Positions 52,688 to 61,809 of a DNA stretch of 64,000 nt are shown here, piece by piece. Location: the NCBI GenBank assembly GCA_002427505.1, contig DIRJ01000052.1, forward strand, positions 53,734-117,733. Direction: 5' to 3'. The position numbers and the translations under genes were made by a program. Position 1 is the first letter of the stretch. Each line of letters opens with the position of its first letter. The notes under the pieces were generated by a model, which saw only the letters and a list, made by a program, of their open reading frames with translations, ran no database searches and had not been told where the DNA came from. Source of the stretch: Mageeibacillus sp. UBA5439. GTDB lineage: Bacteria > Bacillota > Clostridia > Saccharofermentanales > DTU023.

Positions 52688-54436
52688 TCACAATCCTAAC
52701 TTATCCGCTAACAAGAAAGTGGCTTTACGGAATGTTTCATTGGTGAAAGGTGAAAGATATCCGGCTATCATAGCTCTTGCCAGCGGGTTTTTGCGATTTT
52801 CCAGGTTCAGGAATCTAACCAGATTCTCTTCCAGGGTGTGATTATAGCGGCGGAAAGGAAAGCTGGCCAGAGTTTGAATCAGGGATAAGCCTCTGTATAC
52901 AGAGGAGAGTGGCTTTGACCACAGTTCCGGAAGATAAAGGTAGGCATCTTCGACGGGAGCAAAGGAAAAAAGCTGTGTGGAACTATAGTCAACGGAATAG
53001 TTTGCCATGATAGCCTGCCAATGACTTGCGAAAACACTCATATCGGATTCCTCGCTGCGTCCCAGTTCCCGCTCCATCTGGTCCATAGCTGATAAAATGG
53101 GCAGTTCCAGAGTATATTGAGTTAAATTCCATTCACGGGCATAGTCTGCCATTGGTCCGTAAAACTTATCCCAGCTGTTATATGACAGAAGCGCCAGAGA
53201 AAAACTGGCCAGATCCCGCTCGTAGTGTGCCGGCAAGCGCGGGAGATAGAGAGGGTTACGCAAGCTTTCGGACAGATCCAGCATGACTTTGCCTGTCATA
53301 TTAAATAGTCTGTCAACAATAAGTTCCTGCGCTATGTTCTGCAGTATCAGCGTGGTCTTCTGACTGTCAGTCATGAACAAATGCAAGGTGTAACTTTCAT
53401 CTGCAATATCTGAAGGTGAAAGTTGTTCTTCTCTCAGATCCCTTTCATGGACGGAAGGAGCCGGCTTAATTTGCAAATCACCATCTGCGTTCATCTTAAC
53501 AAAGTAATCAAGCTGCTTCTCGATAATTTCTTCCAGGCTGGAAAGAAAGCAGTCTGCCAGAGGATAAGCATCCTGATCTAATTCCGGTGTGCCATAAGCT
53601 GATAAAAGAAAATAATCCCAGGGTCGCAGTACATTCAGGTCCAGACGTTTTGCCTGCTGGAAACGAATAGTATTTGCCAATGGCAGGAAATGTTGCCGGA
53701 CCAGTTTGTGATAAGTAGGTATCGCGTCATGCAGCATATCGCTGACACCTAAGCGTCTGATCTGGTATTCTTCAAAAGACCTGAATCCGGCCTTATCAGC
53801 CAGCTCACGACGAATTTTATGCAAATCCAGGAAGCGCTCATGGGTGACCTGTCTGTCCCGCTCTAATGAAGATATATAATTGTCATAGCTCGTCCTGCGA
53901 TGTTCACGTGCAGGATTCTGCAGATCATAACGCAGTTTTCCCGTCGGAGCAGCGAAACCGCGTATACTTAAACCATGTCGTGAAAAAAACTGCAGCTGTT
54001 CCTGAATAATGACTTCTTCCTGCTCCAGCAAACTGAGCAGATGCGGCTGATAACAAACAGCCAGACGTTCTGCTTCCGCCTGATAGGCTTCTCCGCCTAA
54101 GGCAATCAGATCTGCTTTACGTTTAGGGTCACTGTAGCGCTGAAAAAGCTCAGAAAGTTCACCTTTCAGATGCAAAGAAAAAGAAAAGCTCTGCTGCAGA
54201 TTCGCTGACAAAGGTGAGGACTCTGAACGCAAGATAGCTTCTCGCAATGAACGCTTCCGGTCCCCGTCATATTTTCGCAGCTGCAAATCCAAGTCTTCAA
54301 GAATGGCAAACTGGGCAGATTTATTACGCGTAAACATCAACTTGGATTTAGTTCGGTTTAATAAATAGGATACTTGCTCATTGGAGCCGACTTCGCCCAT
54401 ATCGATAAATTGTGAATGGTCAGCATCCATCGTCAC
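52688..54436 (-). CDS. M3-family oligoendopeptidase homologue lacking the zinc motif
   Basis: The 582-residue protein aligns along its length with M3B oligoendopeptidases: RRELADKAGFRSFEEYQIRRLG and the RLDLNVLRPWDYFLL segment are typical. Where the family has HExxH, residues 366-370 read QNIAQ, so both zinc-binding histidines and the catalytic glutamate are gone. It is thus probably not a peptidase and may bind peptides or another protein; that is inference. The frame is intact. Its GTG start at 54436 shares one base with the argS stop; an ATG at 54430 is an alternative. The placement between argS and rdgB gives no clue to function. Confidence 0.75.
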   Translation of the reverse strand: MTMDADHSQFIDMGEVGSNEQVSYLLNRTKSKLMFTRNKSAQFAILEDLDLQLRKYDGDRKRSLREAILRSESSPLSANLQQSFSFSLHLKGELSELFQRYSDPKRKADLIALGGEAYQAEAERLAVCYQPHLLSLLEQEEVIIQEQLQFFSRHGLSIRGFAAPTGKLRYDLQNPAREHRRTSYDNYISSLERDRQVTHERFLDLHKIRRELADKAGFRSFEEYQIRRLGVSDMLHDAIPTYHKLVRQHFLPLANTIRFQQAKRLDLNVLRPWDYFLLSAYGTPELDQDAYPLADCFLSSLEEIIEKQLDYFVKMNADGDLQIKPAPSVHERDLREEQLSPSDIADESYTLHLFMTDSQKTTLILQNIAQELIVDRLFNMTGKVMLDLSESLRNPLYLPRLPAHYERDLASFSLALLSYNSWDKFYGPMADYAREWNLTQYTLELPILSAMDQMERELGRSEESDMSVFASHWQAIMANYSVDYSSTQLFSFAPVEDAYLYLPELWSKPLSSVYRGLSLIQTLASFPFRRYNHTLEENLVRFLNLENRKNPLARAMIAGYLSPFTNETFRKATFLLADKLGL

Positions 54437-56169
54437 TACATCCGCTCAACAGCTTCAATTCCGCCCAGCTTCAGACCTGCCCGCAGGCTACGTTCAACTG
54501 CTCCGCTCAGAGCAAGACGTGCCAGCAGCAGTTCATGGTTTTCACAGCGCAAAATAGGCTGATTGTGGTAAAACTTATTAAAAGAACGCGCCAGTATCAT
54601 GATTTGACGCATCATTACGGAAGGCTCATAGGCAACAGTTGCCCGCTCCAGAGATACCGGGAAGAGCTCAATATTTTTCAAAACATCCTGCTCCTCATCT
54701 TCCTGTAACAGCTTCAGGGCATCATCACTTATTGTCTGTACTTCTTCTGCAATATCCACACCGGCCTTGCGGGCAAGTGCTTTGCAGCGGGCAACAGTGT
54801 ACAGCAGGTAAGCTGCCGTGTCGCCTTCAAAATCCAGCATCTCTTCCCAGGAAAAGATGATATCCCGCTCTCTGCCGTTGCGCAGAAAGGCATAGCGAAC
54901 TGCTCCCAGCCCGATCTTCTCAGCACTGTCTCTTAGTTCATCTTCAGGCATTTCAGCATTATTGCTGCGAATAATAGCAGCAGTTTTTTCAACACTGGTT
55001 TCCAGTAAATCATCCAAAAGAATTACATTCCCGCTTCTGGTGGAAAAACTTCCATCAGCCATTTTCACAGTGCCGAAGGCGACGTGGACGTTATTATCCG
55101 CTTTGGGGAAATCGGCTTTTTTCGCAACTGCAAAGACTTGTTCAAAATGGTTTTTCTGAGGCAGACCCACTACATAGATATTACGATCATAGTTATACTC
55201 TTCAGCCCGGTACAGCATTGCTGCCAAATCTCGTGACGCATAGATTGTTGAGCCGTCTGATTTGAGGATGAGGCAAGGTTTAAGCCCATACTCCTCAAGA
55301 TCGACAACCAGTGCCCCTTCACTTTCAACTAACAGAGCTTTTTCTTCCAGTCTGCTGATGACTTGCGGGATCATGTCGGAGTAGAAACTCTCACCATTGG
55401 TATTATCAAAGTGAATCTTGAGTCTGCTGTAGATCTTATTAAACTCATTCAGGCTGACATCGCGGAATTCCTGCCATAAACTCAGCTCTTCCTCTTCCCT
55501 GTTTTCCAAAAGTCTGAAAGCTTCTCTGGCCTCATCTTCAAGCTCAGGTCTGTCCTTTGCTTCCTGATGGAATTTCACATAGACCCGGGTCAGCTCTTCG
55601 ATTGCGTTTTCAGCCAGGGCTTCAGCATCACCCCACAATTTCCAGGCGACGATCAATTTTCCAAACTGGGTCCCGTAGTCGCCTAAATGATTGAAACGAA
55701 CGACATTAGCTCCCTGATAAGCGAAAAGATTAGCGATAGCTTCGCCTAAAAAGGTGGTGAAGGCGTGGCCCACGTGGAAAGGTTTGGCAATATTTGGTGA
55801 TGAATACTCGACGATAATAGTTTTACCCTTATATTTGTCTGAAGCCCCCGGTGTATCTCCGGCAGCCAGAGAACGACGAATCACATTTACCGCCCGGTAA
55901 GACCTGTTAATAAAAAAGTTCAGGTAAGCTCCTGCAACCTCTATACGCTCGATAAAACTGGAAAGGTCAGCCGACGAACCGATCTCTTCCTTAAGCTCAG
56001 CTGCGATTTTCTGCGGGGCTTGCCGCCTGCTTTTTGCTAAAGCGAAACAAGGAAAAGCATAGTCTCCCAATTCTGATCTGGGCGGAACTTCCAGTACTGC
56101 AGAAATTTCTTCTTTGCTCAGACTGATATGCTGAGCCAGTAAATCAACTAATTTTTCATGTGAATTCAT
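54436..56169 (-). CDS. argS: Arginyl-tRNA synthetase
   Basis: The 577-residue class I synthetase has an N-terminal Add-1-type domain, the HIGH motif as HVGH in IAKPFHVGHA, a KMSKS-equivalent region reading FSTRSGN, and the C-terminal anticodon-binding DALR domain starting near residue 460. It charges tRNA-Arg, one copy of which (TCT) is in this window. The start has AAGGGAA at wide spacing. It follows the nucleotidyltransferase gene by 22 bases and shares one base with the following gene. Confidence 0.96.
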   Translation of the reverse strand: MNSHEKLVDLLAQHISLSKEEISAVLEVPPRSELGDYAFPCFALAKSRRQAPQKIAAELKEEIGSSADLSSFIERIEVAGAYLNFFINRSYRAVNVIRRSLAAGDTPGASDKYKGKTIIVEYSSPNIAKPFHVGHAFTTFLGEAIANLFAYQGANVVRFNHLGDYGTQFGKLIVAWKLWGDAEALAENAIEELTRVYVKFHQEAKDRPELEDEAREAFRLLENREEEELSLWQEFRDVSLNEFNKIYSRLKIHFDNTNGESFYSDMIPQVISRLEEKALLVESEGALVVDLEEYGLKPCLILKSDGSTIYASRDLAAMLYRAEEYNYDRNIYVVGLPQKNHFEQVFAVAKKADFPKADNNVHVAFGTVKMADGSFSTRSGNVILLDDLLETSVEKTAAIIRSNNAEMPEDELRDSAEKIGLGAVRYAFLRNGRERDIIFSWEEMLDFEGDTAAYLLYTVARCKALARKAGVDIAEEVQTISDDALKLLQEDEEQDVLKNIELFPVSLERATVAYEPSVMMRQIMILARSFNKFYHNQPILRCENHELLLARLALSGAVERSLRAGLKLGGIEAVERM

Positions 56170-56191
56170 TTATCAAGTATTCCCTTGCAAT

Positions 56192-57118
56192 TTATTTCCA
56201 GAGGGGTGTTGGAAACACACCTTTGTCCGTTAATTCCCGGAGAGAGGCTTCGACAAAAGCTTTATCCTCCTGATAGGTCACTCCAAACCAGCGTTCAGAG
56301 CTTTTCATCGTATGTATCTCACAATTGCTACTCACTAATTCCTGTCCTAAGATTTCAGGAAGAAGGTATTCAGAACTTAGTGGCTGATCTGTTGCCGACT
56401 TATCTAAAAATGCGGTAAAGTTTTCAGCCAAACGCTGCATAAAACCACGTGCTAGGCCGAAAAAATTCATTGAAACCCTGGTTTCACCTGACAGCGGCTG
56501 CCAGCTTTCGCCATCGTCCAGCGTATAAACAGCATTCTGGTCCGCTGGCGAGATTTTTTTAAGTTCGCGGATAGCGATAAGCCGATCCTGATCGTCTACG
56601 TCACAGATACCACGAGAAACAGTACCATAAGGAGAAAGAGTATTTCGCAGCATCCAGGTGCAAAGCGCATGCCTTTGCACGTCGCCCGCATCGTCATTTT
56701 CACTCAAAAAATCATACATCAGCCGGAAGGCGGTTTTACCATAATAATCATCTGCATTAATGACCGTTACCGGGGCATCCAGCAATTCACGTGCAGCCAA
56801 AACGGCATGTCCTGTTCCCCAGGGTTTAATGCGGTCGGCCGGTACACAATATCCCGGCGGAAGATCATCCAGCTCCTGATAAGCATACTGCAAATTTATA
56901 TACGGGCGCAGCCGTTTTCCGAGAATCTCTTCAAAGTCAGCTTCCATATCCCGCTTGATCACAATGATCAAGTCTTCATATCCTGCCTCGACAGCAGCGT
57001 GAATCGAATATTCCATGATTATTTCTCCGGACGGCCCCACGGCTTCCAGCTGCTTGACTCCGCCGTAACGTGATGCCATACCGGCCGCCATGATCAAAAG
57101 ATGTGGCTTTTTGTGCAT
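56192..57118 (-). CDS. Nucleotidyltransferase family protein (sugar-nucleotide type)
   Basis: The ~308-residue protein has the nucleotidyltransferase start LLIMAAGMASRYGGVKQLEAVGP in part, a GTGHAVLAAREL motif and NADDYYG with the metal-binding aspartate. This resembles GalU/RmlA-like enzymes but without the full RmlA signature; the base and sugar cannot be predicted. I chose ATG 57118 because GGGAGAGGA precedes it. It is the first gene of the operon that includes argS and prfB. The 212 bases upstream, up to the divergent NYN gene, hold only a weak GC-rich hairpin at about 57189-57218. Confidence 0.8.
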   Translation of the reverse strand: MHKKPHLLIMAAGMASRYGGVKQLEAVGPSGEIIMEYSIHAAVEAGYEDLIIVIKRDMEADFEEILGKRLRPYINLQYAYQELDDLPPGYCVPADRIKPWGTGHAVLAARELLDAPVTVINADDYYGKTAFRLMYDFLSENDDAGDVQRHALCTWMLRNTLSPYGTVSRGICDVDDQDRLIAIRELKKISPADQNAVYTLDDGESWQPLSGETRVSMNFFGLARGFMQRLAENFTAFLDKSATDQPLSSEYLLPEILGQELVSSNCEIHTMKSSERWFGVTYQEDKAFVEASLRELTDKGVFPTPLWK

Positions 57119-57330
57119 ATATCCTCTCCCTAGCATTTTGCAGAATGCAGAGTTTTCTTGTGATCCACATAATACCATAGCGGATGAAAGCCAGGCAGCA
57201 GCATAGCTGCAGCAGGCTGGAAAAACTACATTTTATAATACTGCATCATTTACGGGCAATATGCTAAACTTGTAGTGATAAAAACGTAAAGACATCTGTT
57301 TTGTGTTTATTTGAAAGGATTTATATATAC

Positions 57331-58164
57331 ATGACACCAGTTAACAACACAACAAATGATGTGAGGATGGCTGTTCTGATCGACGCTGACAATGTGCCTC
57401 CTCACAACGTGCAAGCCATGATGGAGGAAATCGCCCGCTACGGCACTCCGACTATTAAAAGAATTTACGGAGACTGGACCAGACCCTCCCTGACGCAATG
57501 GAAATCACATCTTCTGGATCACGCTATCAGCCCTATTCAACAATTCAGCTATACCAGCGGCAAGAACTCAACCGACTCAGCTTTGATTATTGATGCTATG
57601 GATATTCTGTATGCTGGCAATGTGGACGGTTTTTGTCTTGTGTCCAGTGACAGTGACTTTACCCGTCTCGCGACCAGGTTGCGTGAAGCCGGTAAGATTG
57701 TTTATGGCATGGGTGAAATGAAGACACCCAACCCCTTTATAGCTGCCTGCGATCGCTTCATTTTCCTGGAAGTTCTGCAAAGTAATTATGATGAATCAGT
57801 TGCCGCTGCTGGCGAGATTAAGGATGTTGAGCCAAAGAAAGTAGCTGCCCGTCAGGACACTTCACGTACGCGTGCTCAACGCCCAGCTAAGGATAAAGCT
57901 GCAATCAACAAGATTGACCGCAAGCTGATTAATCTTATTTCTTCCTCAATTAAAGATGTTGAAGATGATAATGGCTGGGCCTTCCTGGCTGAAGTCGGAA
58001 ACATGATCAACAAAAAGCAGCCATCCTTTGATTCTCGAAATTACGGTTTTGATAAACTGTCAAATCTAGTACAATCAATAGATAAATTTGAAATGCAGAT
58101 GCGGGATACCGGTAATCCTAACGTAAAGCTGGTCTACGTCAGAGTGAAAAACGGCAGACGTTAA
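57331..58164 (+). CDS. NYN-domain nuclease with C-terminal LOTUS (OST-HTH) domain
   Basis: The 277-residue protein has a PIN-like NYN domain (about 10-150) with acidic residues where catalysis is expected: D18 and D20 in LIDADN, D82 in KNSTDSALIID, and SSDSDF with D107 and D109. A charged linker (160-190) joins a LOTUS domain (about 190-277, with DNGWAFLAEVG and FDSRNYGFDKL), which binds RNA in other proteins. LabA-like NYN-LOTUS proteins are presumed ribonucleases; the target is unknown. ATG 57331 has GAAAGGAT ahead of it. A PP2C-like membrane protein follows 40 bases later on the same strand, so the two likely form an operon. Confidence 0.88.
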   Translation: MTPVNNTTNDVRMAVLIDADNVPPHNVQAMMEEIARYGTPTIKRIYGDWTRPSLTQWKSHLLDHAISPIQQFSYTSGKNSTDSALIIDAMDILYAGNVDGFCLVSSDSDFTRLATRLREAGKIVYGMGEMKTPNPFIAACDRFIFLEVLQSNYDESVAAAGEIKDVEPKKVAARQDTSRTRAQRPAKDKAAINKIDRKLINLISSSIKDVEDDNGWAFLAEVGNMINKKQPSFDSRNYGFDKLSNLVQSIDKFEMQMRDTGNPNVKLVYVRVKNGRR

Positions 58165-58204
58165 CTAGCTGCAAAAACTAATTTTTTCTCATGTGGAGGA
58201 TGTT

Positions 58205-59206
58205 ATGGCAAGAACCCTCATGATAGGGCTGACAGAGTCCGGTCAGGAGACGAAGATAAATGAAGACGCTTTTCTATGCGGCGGTCGTATTTACCCGGAT
58301 ATGCTCGGGGGCAATGAAGAACAAAGTTTAAGCTCAGGTAAATATGATCAGCTGTATATGGTAGCTGAAGGTTTTGGTGGACCTGGCGCCGGAGATCTGG
58401 CTTCACGTATGGTGCTCCGGATTGCTAATCAGATGCTGGATCAGATTAATGATTACAAAAATCCGGACTTAGATTTCAAACAATTTACACAGGACTTGCT
58501 GGCCCAGGCTCATTCCTCGATCAGAGAGATGGTGTCTTCAAAGTTCAGTCATGAAGTGGGTTGTTCTTTTGCTTTGCTCCTGATTGATGCCAACAGTTGC
58601 TACACCCTGAATATTGGTAATACAACGATCAACTTATCTCGCAAGGGTGAGATTTACCGGCTGACAGAAAAGGTGAAATCCGCTATTCCTGAAGAATACT
58701 TAGGCAAACTGTCGTGCGAGACGCTTCCCATGCCTGACAGTATGAATAAGTGTGACCTGCAGCCAGGTGACGTCTTCGTGCTTTCCAGCAGCGGCTTTAA
58801 CAAAAACTACCGCAGCAAGAATCTGCGCGATGATCTGTCCAAACAGGATGCATTTGCAGCCATCATCAGACAAGCCCAAATAAACTCAGGAGCCAGGGAT
58901 AAGGGACCTAATCGCACCATAGTCGCTGTAAAGACATTAGATTTACAGCTGGAACTGCCGCAAGGCCCCTCTCCTGTAGAAGCTGAGCGCAAACGTATCT
59001 TCAGCGGCGAAACTGTTGTTGGAGAAGAAGTTCAGAAAGCTGAGACAGAAATGAATAATTATGATAGATATGCAGATGGAAGTAACAGTGATGCAGTCCC
59101 GGCACCCACCAGGAAACAAAAGGCTAAAATATTTTTTATGAGCCTCTTGCTGGGATTTGTTCTGGGTTTGGCAATACTCCTGATTGCCTGGTTCTTCATT
59201 TTATAA
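58205..59206 (+). CDS. Membrane-anchored PP2C-like protein with altered metal ligands
   Basis: The 333-residue protein follows the PP2C fold in order: NED (19-21), VAEGFGG (53-59), LNIGNTTINL (135-144), LQPGDVFVLSSSGF (185-198) and NRTIVAV. Yet the metal-binding Asp residues are replaced: VxDG is VAEG (E55), GDSR is GNTT (N139), SDG is SSG (S196), and the final DN is PN (P235). Only the first Asp (D21) survives. A Glu-rich linker and one C-terminal transmembrane helix (about 309-332) follow. It is likely a pseudophosphatase or ligand-binding scaffold; this is inference. ATG 58205 has GGAGG six bases upstream. It probably shares a transcript with the NYN-LOTUS gene. Confidence 0.72.
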   Translation: MARTLMIGLTESGQETKINEDAFLCGGRIYPDMLGGNEEQSLSSGKYDQLYMVAEGFGGPGAGDLASRMVLRIANQMLDQINDYKNPDLDFKQFTQDLLAQAHSSIREMVSSKFSHEVGCSFALLLIDANSCYTLNIGNTTINLSRKGEIYRLTEKVKSAIPEEYLGKLSCETLPMPDSMNKCDLQPGDVFVLSSSGFNKNYRSKNLRDDLSKQDAFAAIIRQAQINSGARDKGPNRTIVAVKTLDLQLELPQGPSPVEAERKRIFSGETVVGEEVQKAETEMNNYDRYADGSNSDAVPAPTRKQKAKIFFMSLLLGFVLGLAILLIAWFFIL

Positions 59207-59223
59207 CTGCTTTTAAATCAAAG

Positions 59224-59270
59224 AAGGACTCTGATCACCGGCCCCAGGCTGAAAATCAGAGTCCTTTTAT
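59224..59270. terminator. Bidirectional terminator between PP2C-like and reductase genes
   Basis: AAGGACTCTGAT pairs with ATCAGAGTCCTT (12 pairs) around a 19-base loop. T residues follow on the plus strand (TTTTAT), and the minus strand has a weaker CTTCTTTG tract, so it can serve both convergent genes. Confidence 0.75.
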
Positions 59271-59294
59271 CTGTCTGAAAGTGAATTATTGCTA

Positions 59295-61349
59295 CTACAG
59301 TTTCATACAAACATCCCAGGCGCGCCAGATAACGGTGCGCAGGTTGCCGACTTGGTAAGCATCACCGACTATATGGACATTTTTGGATGATTTTTCCAGC
59401 GGTGTTGAATCATAACCGATTGCCATGATCACTGAATCACAGGGCAAATCATAGCTCTCCCCTTCTTTGTTCGTGACCGTGACAGCATTCTCCTTAATTT
59501 CCTGCAAACTCGTCTCCAGATGTACCGGCACTTTTTTAAAGGCCAGCATTTCACGCAGGAAAGAAGAATTTGCCAGACAGACTCCCTGATCAGCTACCAG
59601 GTCTACCTGCATCTCAACTATCTGTGGTTTTTTGCCTTTTAAAACCAGATCATAAGCAATCTCGCAACCTGTCTGACCGCCGCCGACAACGACAACATTC
59701 TCACCGACTTCCTCCCCTGACAGATAGTCGATAGCTCCCATTGAGTATTCCAGTCCTTTGATCGGAGGACGTTTGGCTTTGGCGCCGGTAGCAATGACCA
59801 CCTCATCAGCCTGCAGGGCGGACACATCTGTGACTTCTGTGTTTAGCTTTACTGCGATCGGTCTTGCTTCAATTTGTCTCAGATACCACTGTATCAGCCT
59901 CTTATCCCTGCTTTTGAATTCAGGCGCGGCAGCCGGAATGAAAACTCCGCCCAGATGATCGGATTTTTCATAAATTGTCACTTTATGCCCGCGGTCAGAC
60001 AAAACCATAGCAGATTCCATGCCGCCAATGCCGCCTCCGATAACTGCAATATTTTTGACTTTTGAGGCTTTTTCCAGCTTGTATTTCGTTGACTGCATGG
60101 TCCGGGGGTTAAGGGCACAGCGCGCCATCTTCATCGCATCTTCCATATCCTGAATATTGGCAGTGCCCTTGTATTTAGCCATGTTAAAACAGGCATTGTG
60201 ACAGTCAATACAAGGTTTAATGTCGGCTTCGCGGTCTTCCATCATTTTTGTTACCCATTGGGGATCAGTTAAGAACTGCCGGGCAACTCCCATGGCATCA
60301 ATGTCTCCATTACGTATTGCCTCAGAGCCTATTTCAGGAGTCATTTTTCCGGCACAGACTACAGGAACATCAACGAATTTCTTGATGTGACTTACATAAG
60401 AAAGGTTGCAATTTTCCGGCATATAGGCCGGCGGATGAGCCCAATACCAGGCGTCGTAAGTTCCGTTATCGCAGTTGAGCATATCGTAGCCTGCATCCTG
60501 CAGGAACTTGGCAGCTTTTTCGGATTCTTCCATATCGCGGCCAACTTCTACGAAATCATCTTCACCCGGCACAGCACCCTGGCCAAAGCCCTTGGTCTTG
60601 GAAACAACCGAGTAGCGCAAAGACACCGGGAAATCCTCGCCGCAAACCTTTTTAATTTCTTTGACTATCTCTGCAGCCAGGCGGTATCTGTTCTCAAAAG
60701 AGCCGCCATATTTGTCGGTCCGCTGGTTGGTATACTTCATCGCGAACTGATCCAGCAGATAGCCCTCGTGCACAGCATGCACTTCGATGCCATCAACTCC
60801 GGCTTCCTTCAGCTTAAAGGCAGTTTTGCCGTAGGCATCGATGATCTCTTCGATCTCCCCCAGACTTAAGGGTCTTGAATTTACCTGCTCATACCAGCGA
60901 TTAGGTGTTGCCGAAGCACTGGCACAAATGTAATCCATATTAAACAAGGGCTTGCCCAGTGTCCCCAATAGCTTATTATCGATCAGCTTAACCATGATGT
61001 CATTAACAGCCATGGCACGTCCCATACCTGCGGTAACCTGGACGAACATCTTAGCTCCGGTTTTATGAAATTCCTTCATAAACTCTTTTAGTTGCGCGAA
61101 TTTTTTGTCACCCTTGTAAAGCCATTGACCACCGAAGATGTTTTTCAGCGGCGCAATACCGGGCAAGATCAGTCCGACATTATTTTGAGCTCGTTCCAAG
61201 AGGAAATTTGCCGCTTCCTGTTTGAAATGGCTGGGTTCCATCCAGCCGAAAATGGATGTCCCCCCCATCGAACACATAACTATTCTATTTTTAATTTCAA
61301 GATCTCTGATTTTCCAGGGCGTAAATAAAACTTCATAATCTTCTTTCAT
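59295..61349 (-). CDS. Old-Yellow-Enzyme-type flavin oxidoreductase with [4Fe-4S] and FAD/NAD domains
   Basis: The 684-residue protein has the three-part layout of 2,4-dienoyl-CoA reductase and related enoate reductases: an FMN TIM barrel (about 5-370, with TNQRTDKYGGSFENR), a cysteine cluster C380-x2-C383-x3-C387 followed by C411, and an FAD/NAD(P)-binding half with GGGIGG (438-443) and a second GGGQTG. The last cluster cysteine lies 23 residues beyond the third, against about 11 in characterised enzymes. Such proteins reduce activated C=C bonds. The substrate is not evident. It follows the aconitase X genes by 15 bases, suggesting a reductase acting on the dehydrated product; this is inference. 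Confidence 0.87.
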   Translation of the reverse strand: MKEDYEVLFTPWKIRDLEIKNRIVMCSMGGTSIFGWMEPSHFKQEAANFLLERAQNNVGLILPGIAPLKNIFGGQWLYKGDKKFAQLKEFMKEFHKTGAKMFVQVTAGMGRAMAVNDIMVKLIDNKLLGTLGKPLFNMDYICASASATPNRWYEQVNSRPLSLGEIEEIIDAYGKTAFKLKEAGVDGIEVHAVHEGYLLDQFAMKYTNQRTDKYGGSFENRYRLAAEIVKEIKKVCGEDFPVSLRYSVVSKTKGFGQGAVPGEDDFVEVGRDMEESEKAAKFLQDAGYDMLNCDNGTYDAWYWAHPPAYMPENCNLSYVSHIKKFVDVPVVCAGKMTPEIGSEAIRNGDIDAMGVARQFLTDPQWVTKMMEDREADIKPCIDCHNACFNMAKYKGTANIQDMEDAMKMARCALNPRTMQSTKYKLEKASKVKNIAVIGGGIGGMESAMVLSDRGHKVTIYEKSDHLGGVFIPAAAPEFKSRDKRLIQWYLRQIEARPIAVKLNTEVTDVSALQADEVVIATGAKAKRPPIKGLEYSMGAIDYLSGEEVGENVVVVGGGQTGCEIAYDLVLKGKKPQIVEMQVDLVADQGVCLANSSFLREMLAFKKVPVHLETSLQEIKENAVTVTNKEGESYDLPCDSVIMAIGYDSTPLEKSSKNVHIVGDAYQVGNLRTVIWRAWDVCMKL

Positions 61350-61364
61350 ACTTTTGCTTCCTTT

Positions 61365-61808
61365 CTATTCCACTGTTACACTGCCGTCAGAGCTCACGCT
61401 AATCTTCATTCCGTCTTGTACATAATTGAGGAATTCTTCTCCCAGATTGTCGATAACCGGCATTTCAACATCTGTCCAGACAGAGGCGAGAATTGTTCCT
61501 GATGCTGCCAGCGAATCAATACTTTTTGAAAAAAGCATACAGGCCGGTTGTTTGCCCAGAGCTGCAGCACAGTAGAGAACCATGCCGCCCGTAGTGGAGC
61601 CTATCGTCTCCGGGAGACAAAGAGCTTTATTCAGCATTGGTTTTTTATAAAGGTCCTTATTATTCTGATCACCACACTTAACTTCTTTGTCACCAAACAT
61701 CAGGGCTGACTGATAGCTGGCTAAGGTATTGACTCCCGCGCGTGAAACCAAAGCTTCTGCTGTAGTTTCACCCGGGGTAATTACACGTCCTTTGAATGTT
61801 CTGGACAT
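61365..61808 (-). CDS. Aconitase X, small (swivel) subunit
   Basis: The ~147-residue protein matches the AcnX swivelling domain (formerly DUF126): FKGRVITPGETTAEALVS at the start and ETIGSTTGGMVLYCAA with the phosphate-binding-like loop. In AcnX enzymes this domain closes over the active site of the large subunit. ATG 61808 lies just two bases after the large-subunit stop, with GAAGGGAG ahead, so translation is coupled. A two-subunit form is seen in archaeal mevalonate-phosphate dehydratases and in type II hydroxyproline dehydratases; the substrate here is undecided. Confidence 0.88.
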   Translation of the reverse strand: MSRTFKGRVITPGETTAEALVSRAGVNTLASYQSALMFGDKEVKCGDQNNKDLYKKPMLNKALCLPETIGSTTGGMVLYCAAALGKQPACMLFSKSIDSLAASGTILASVWTDVEMPVIDNLGEEFLNYVQDGMKISVSSDGSVTVE

Positions 61809-61809
61809 A

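Noticed and set aside
57189..57218. GC-rich hairpin between the nucleotidyltransferase and NYN genes
   Set aside because: The pairing is short and interrupted (GCAGC/GCTGC, AGCC/GGCT), with no T run and no gene ending there. Not strong enough to call a terminator or RNA element.
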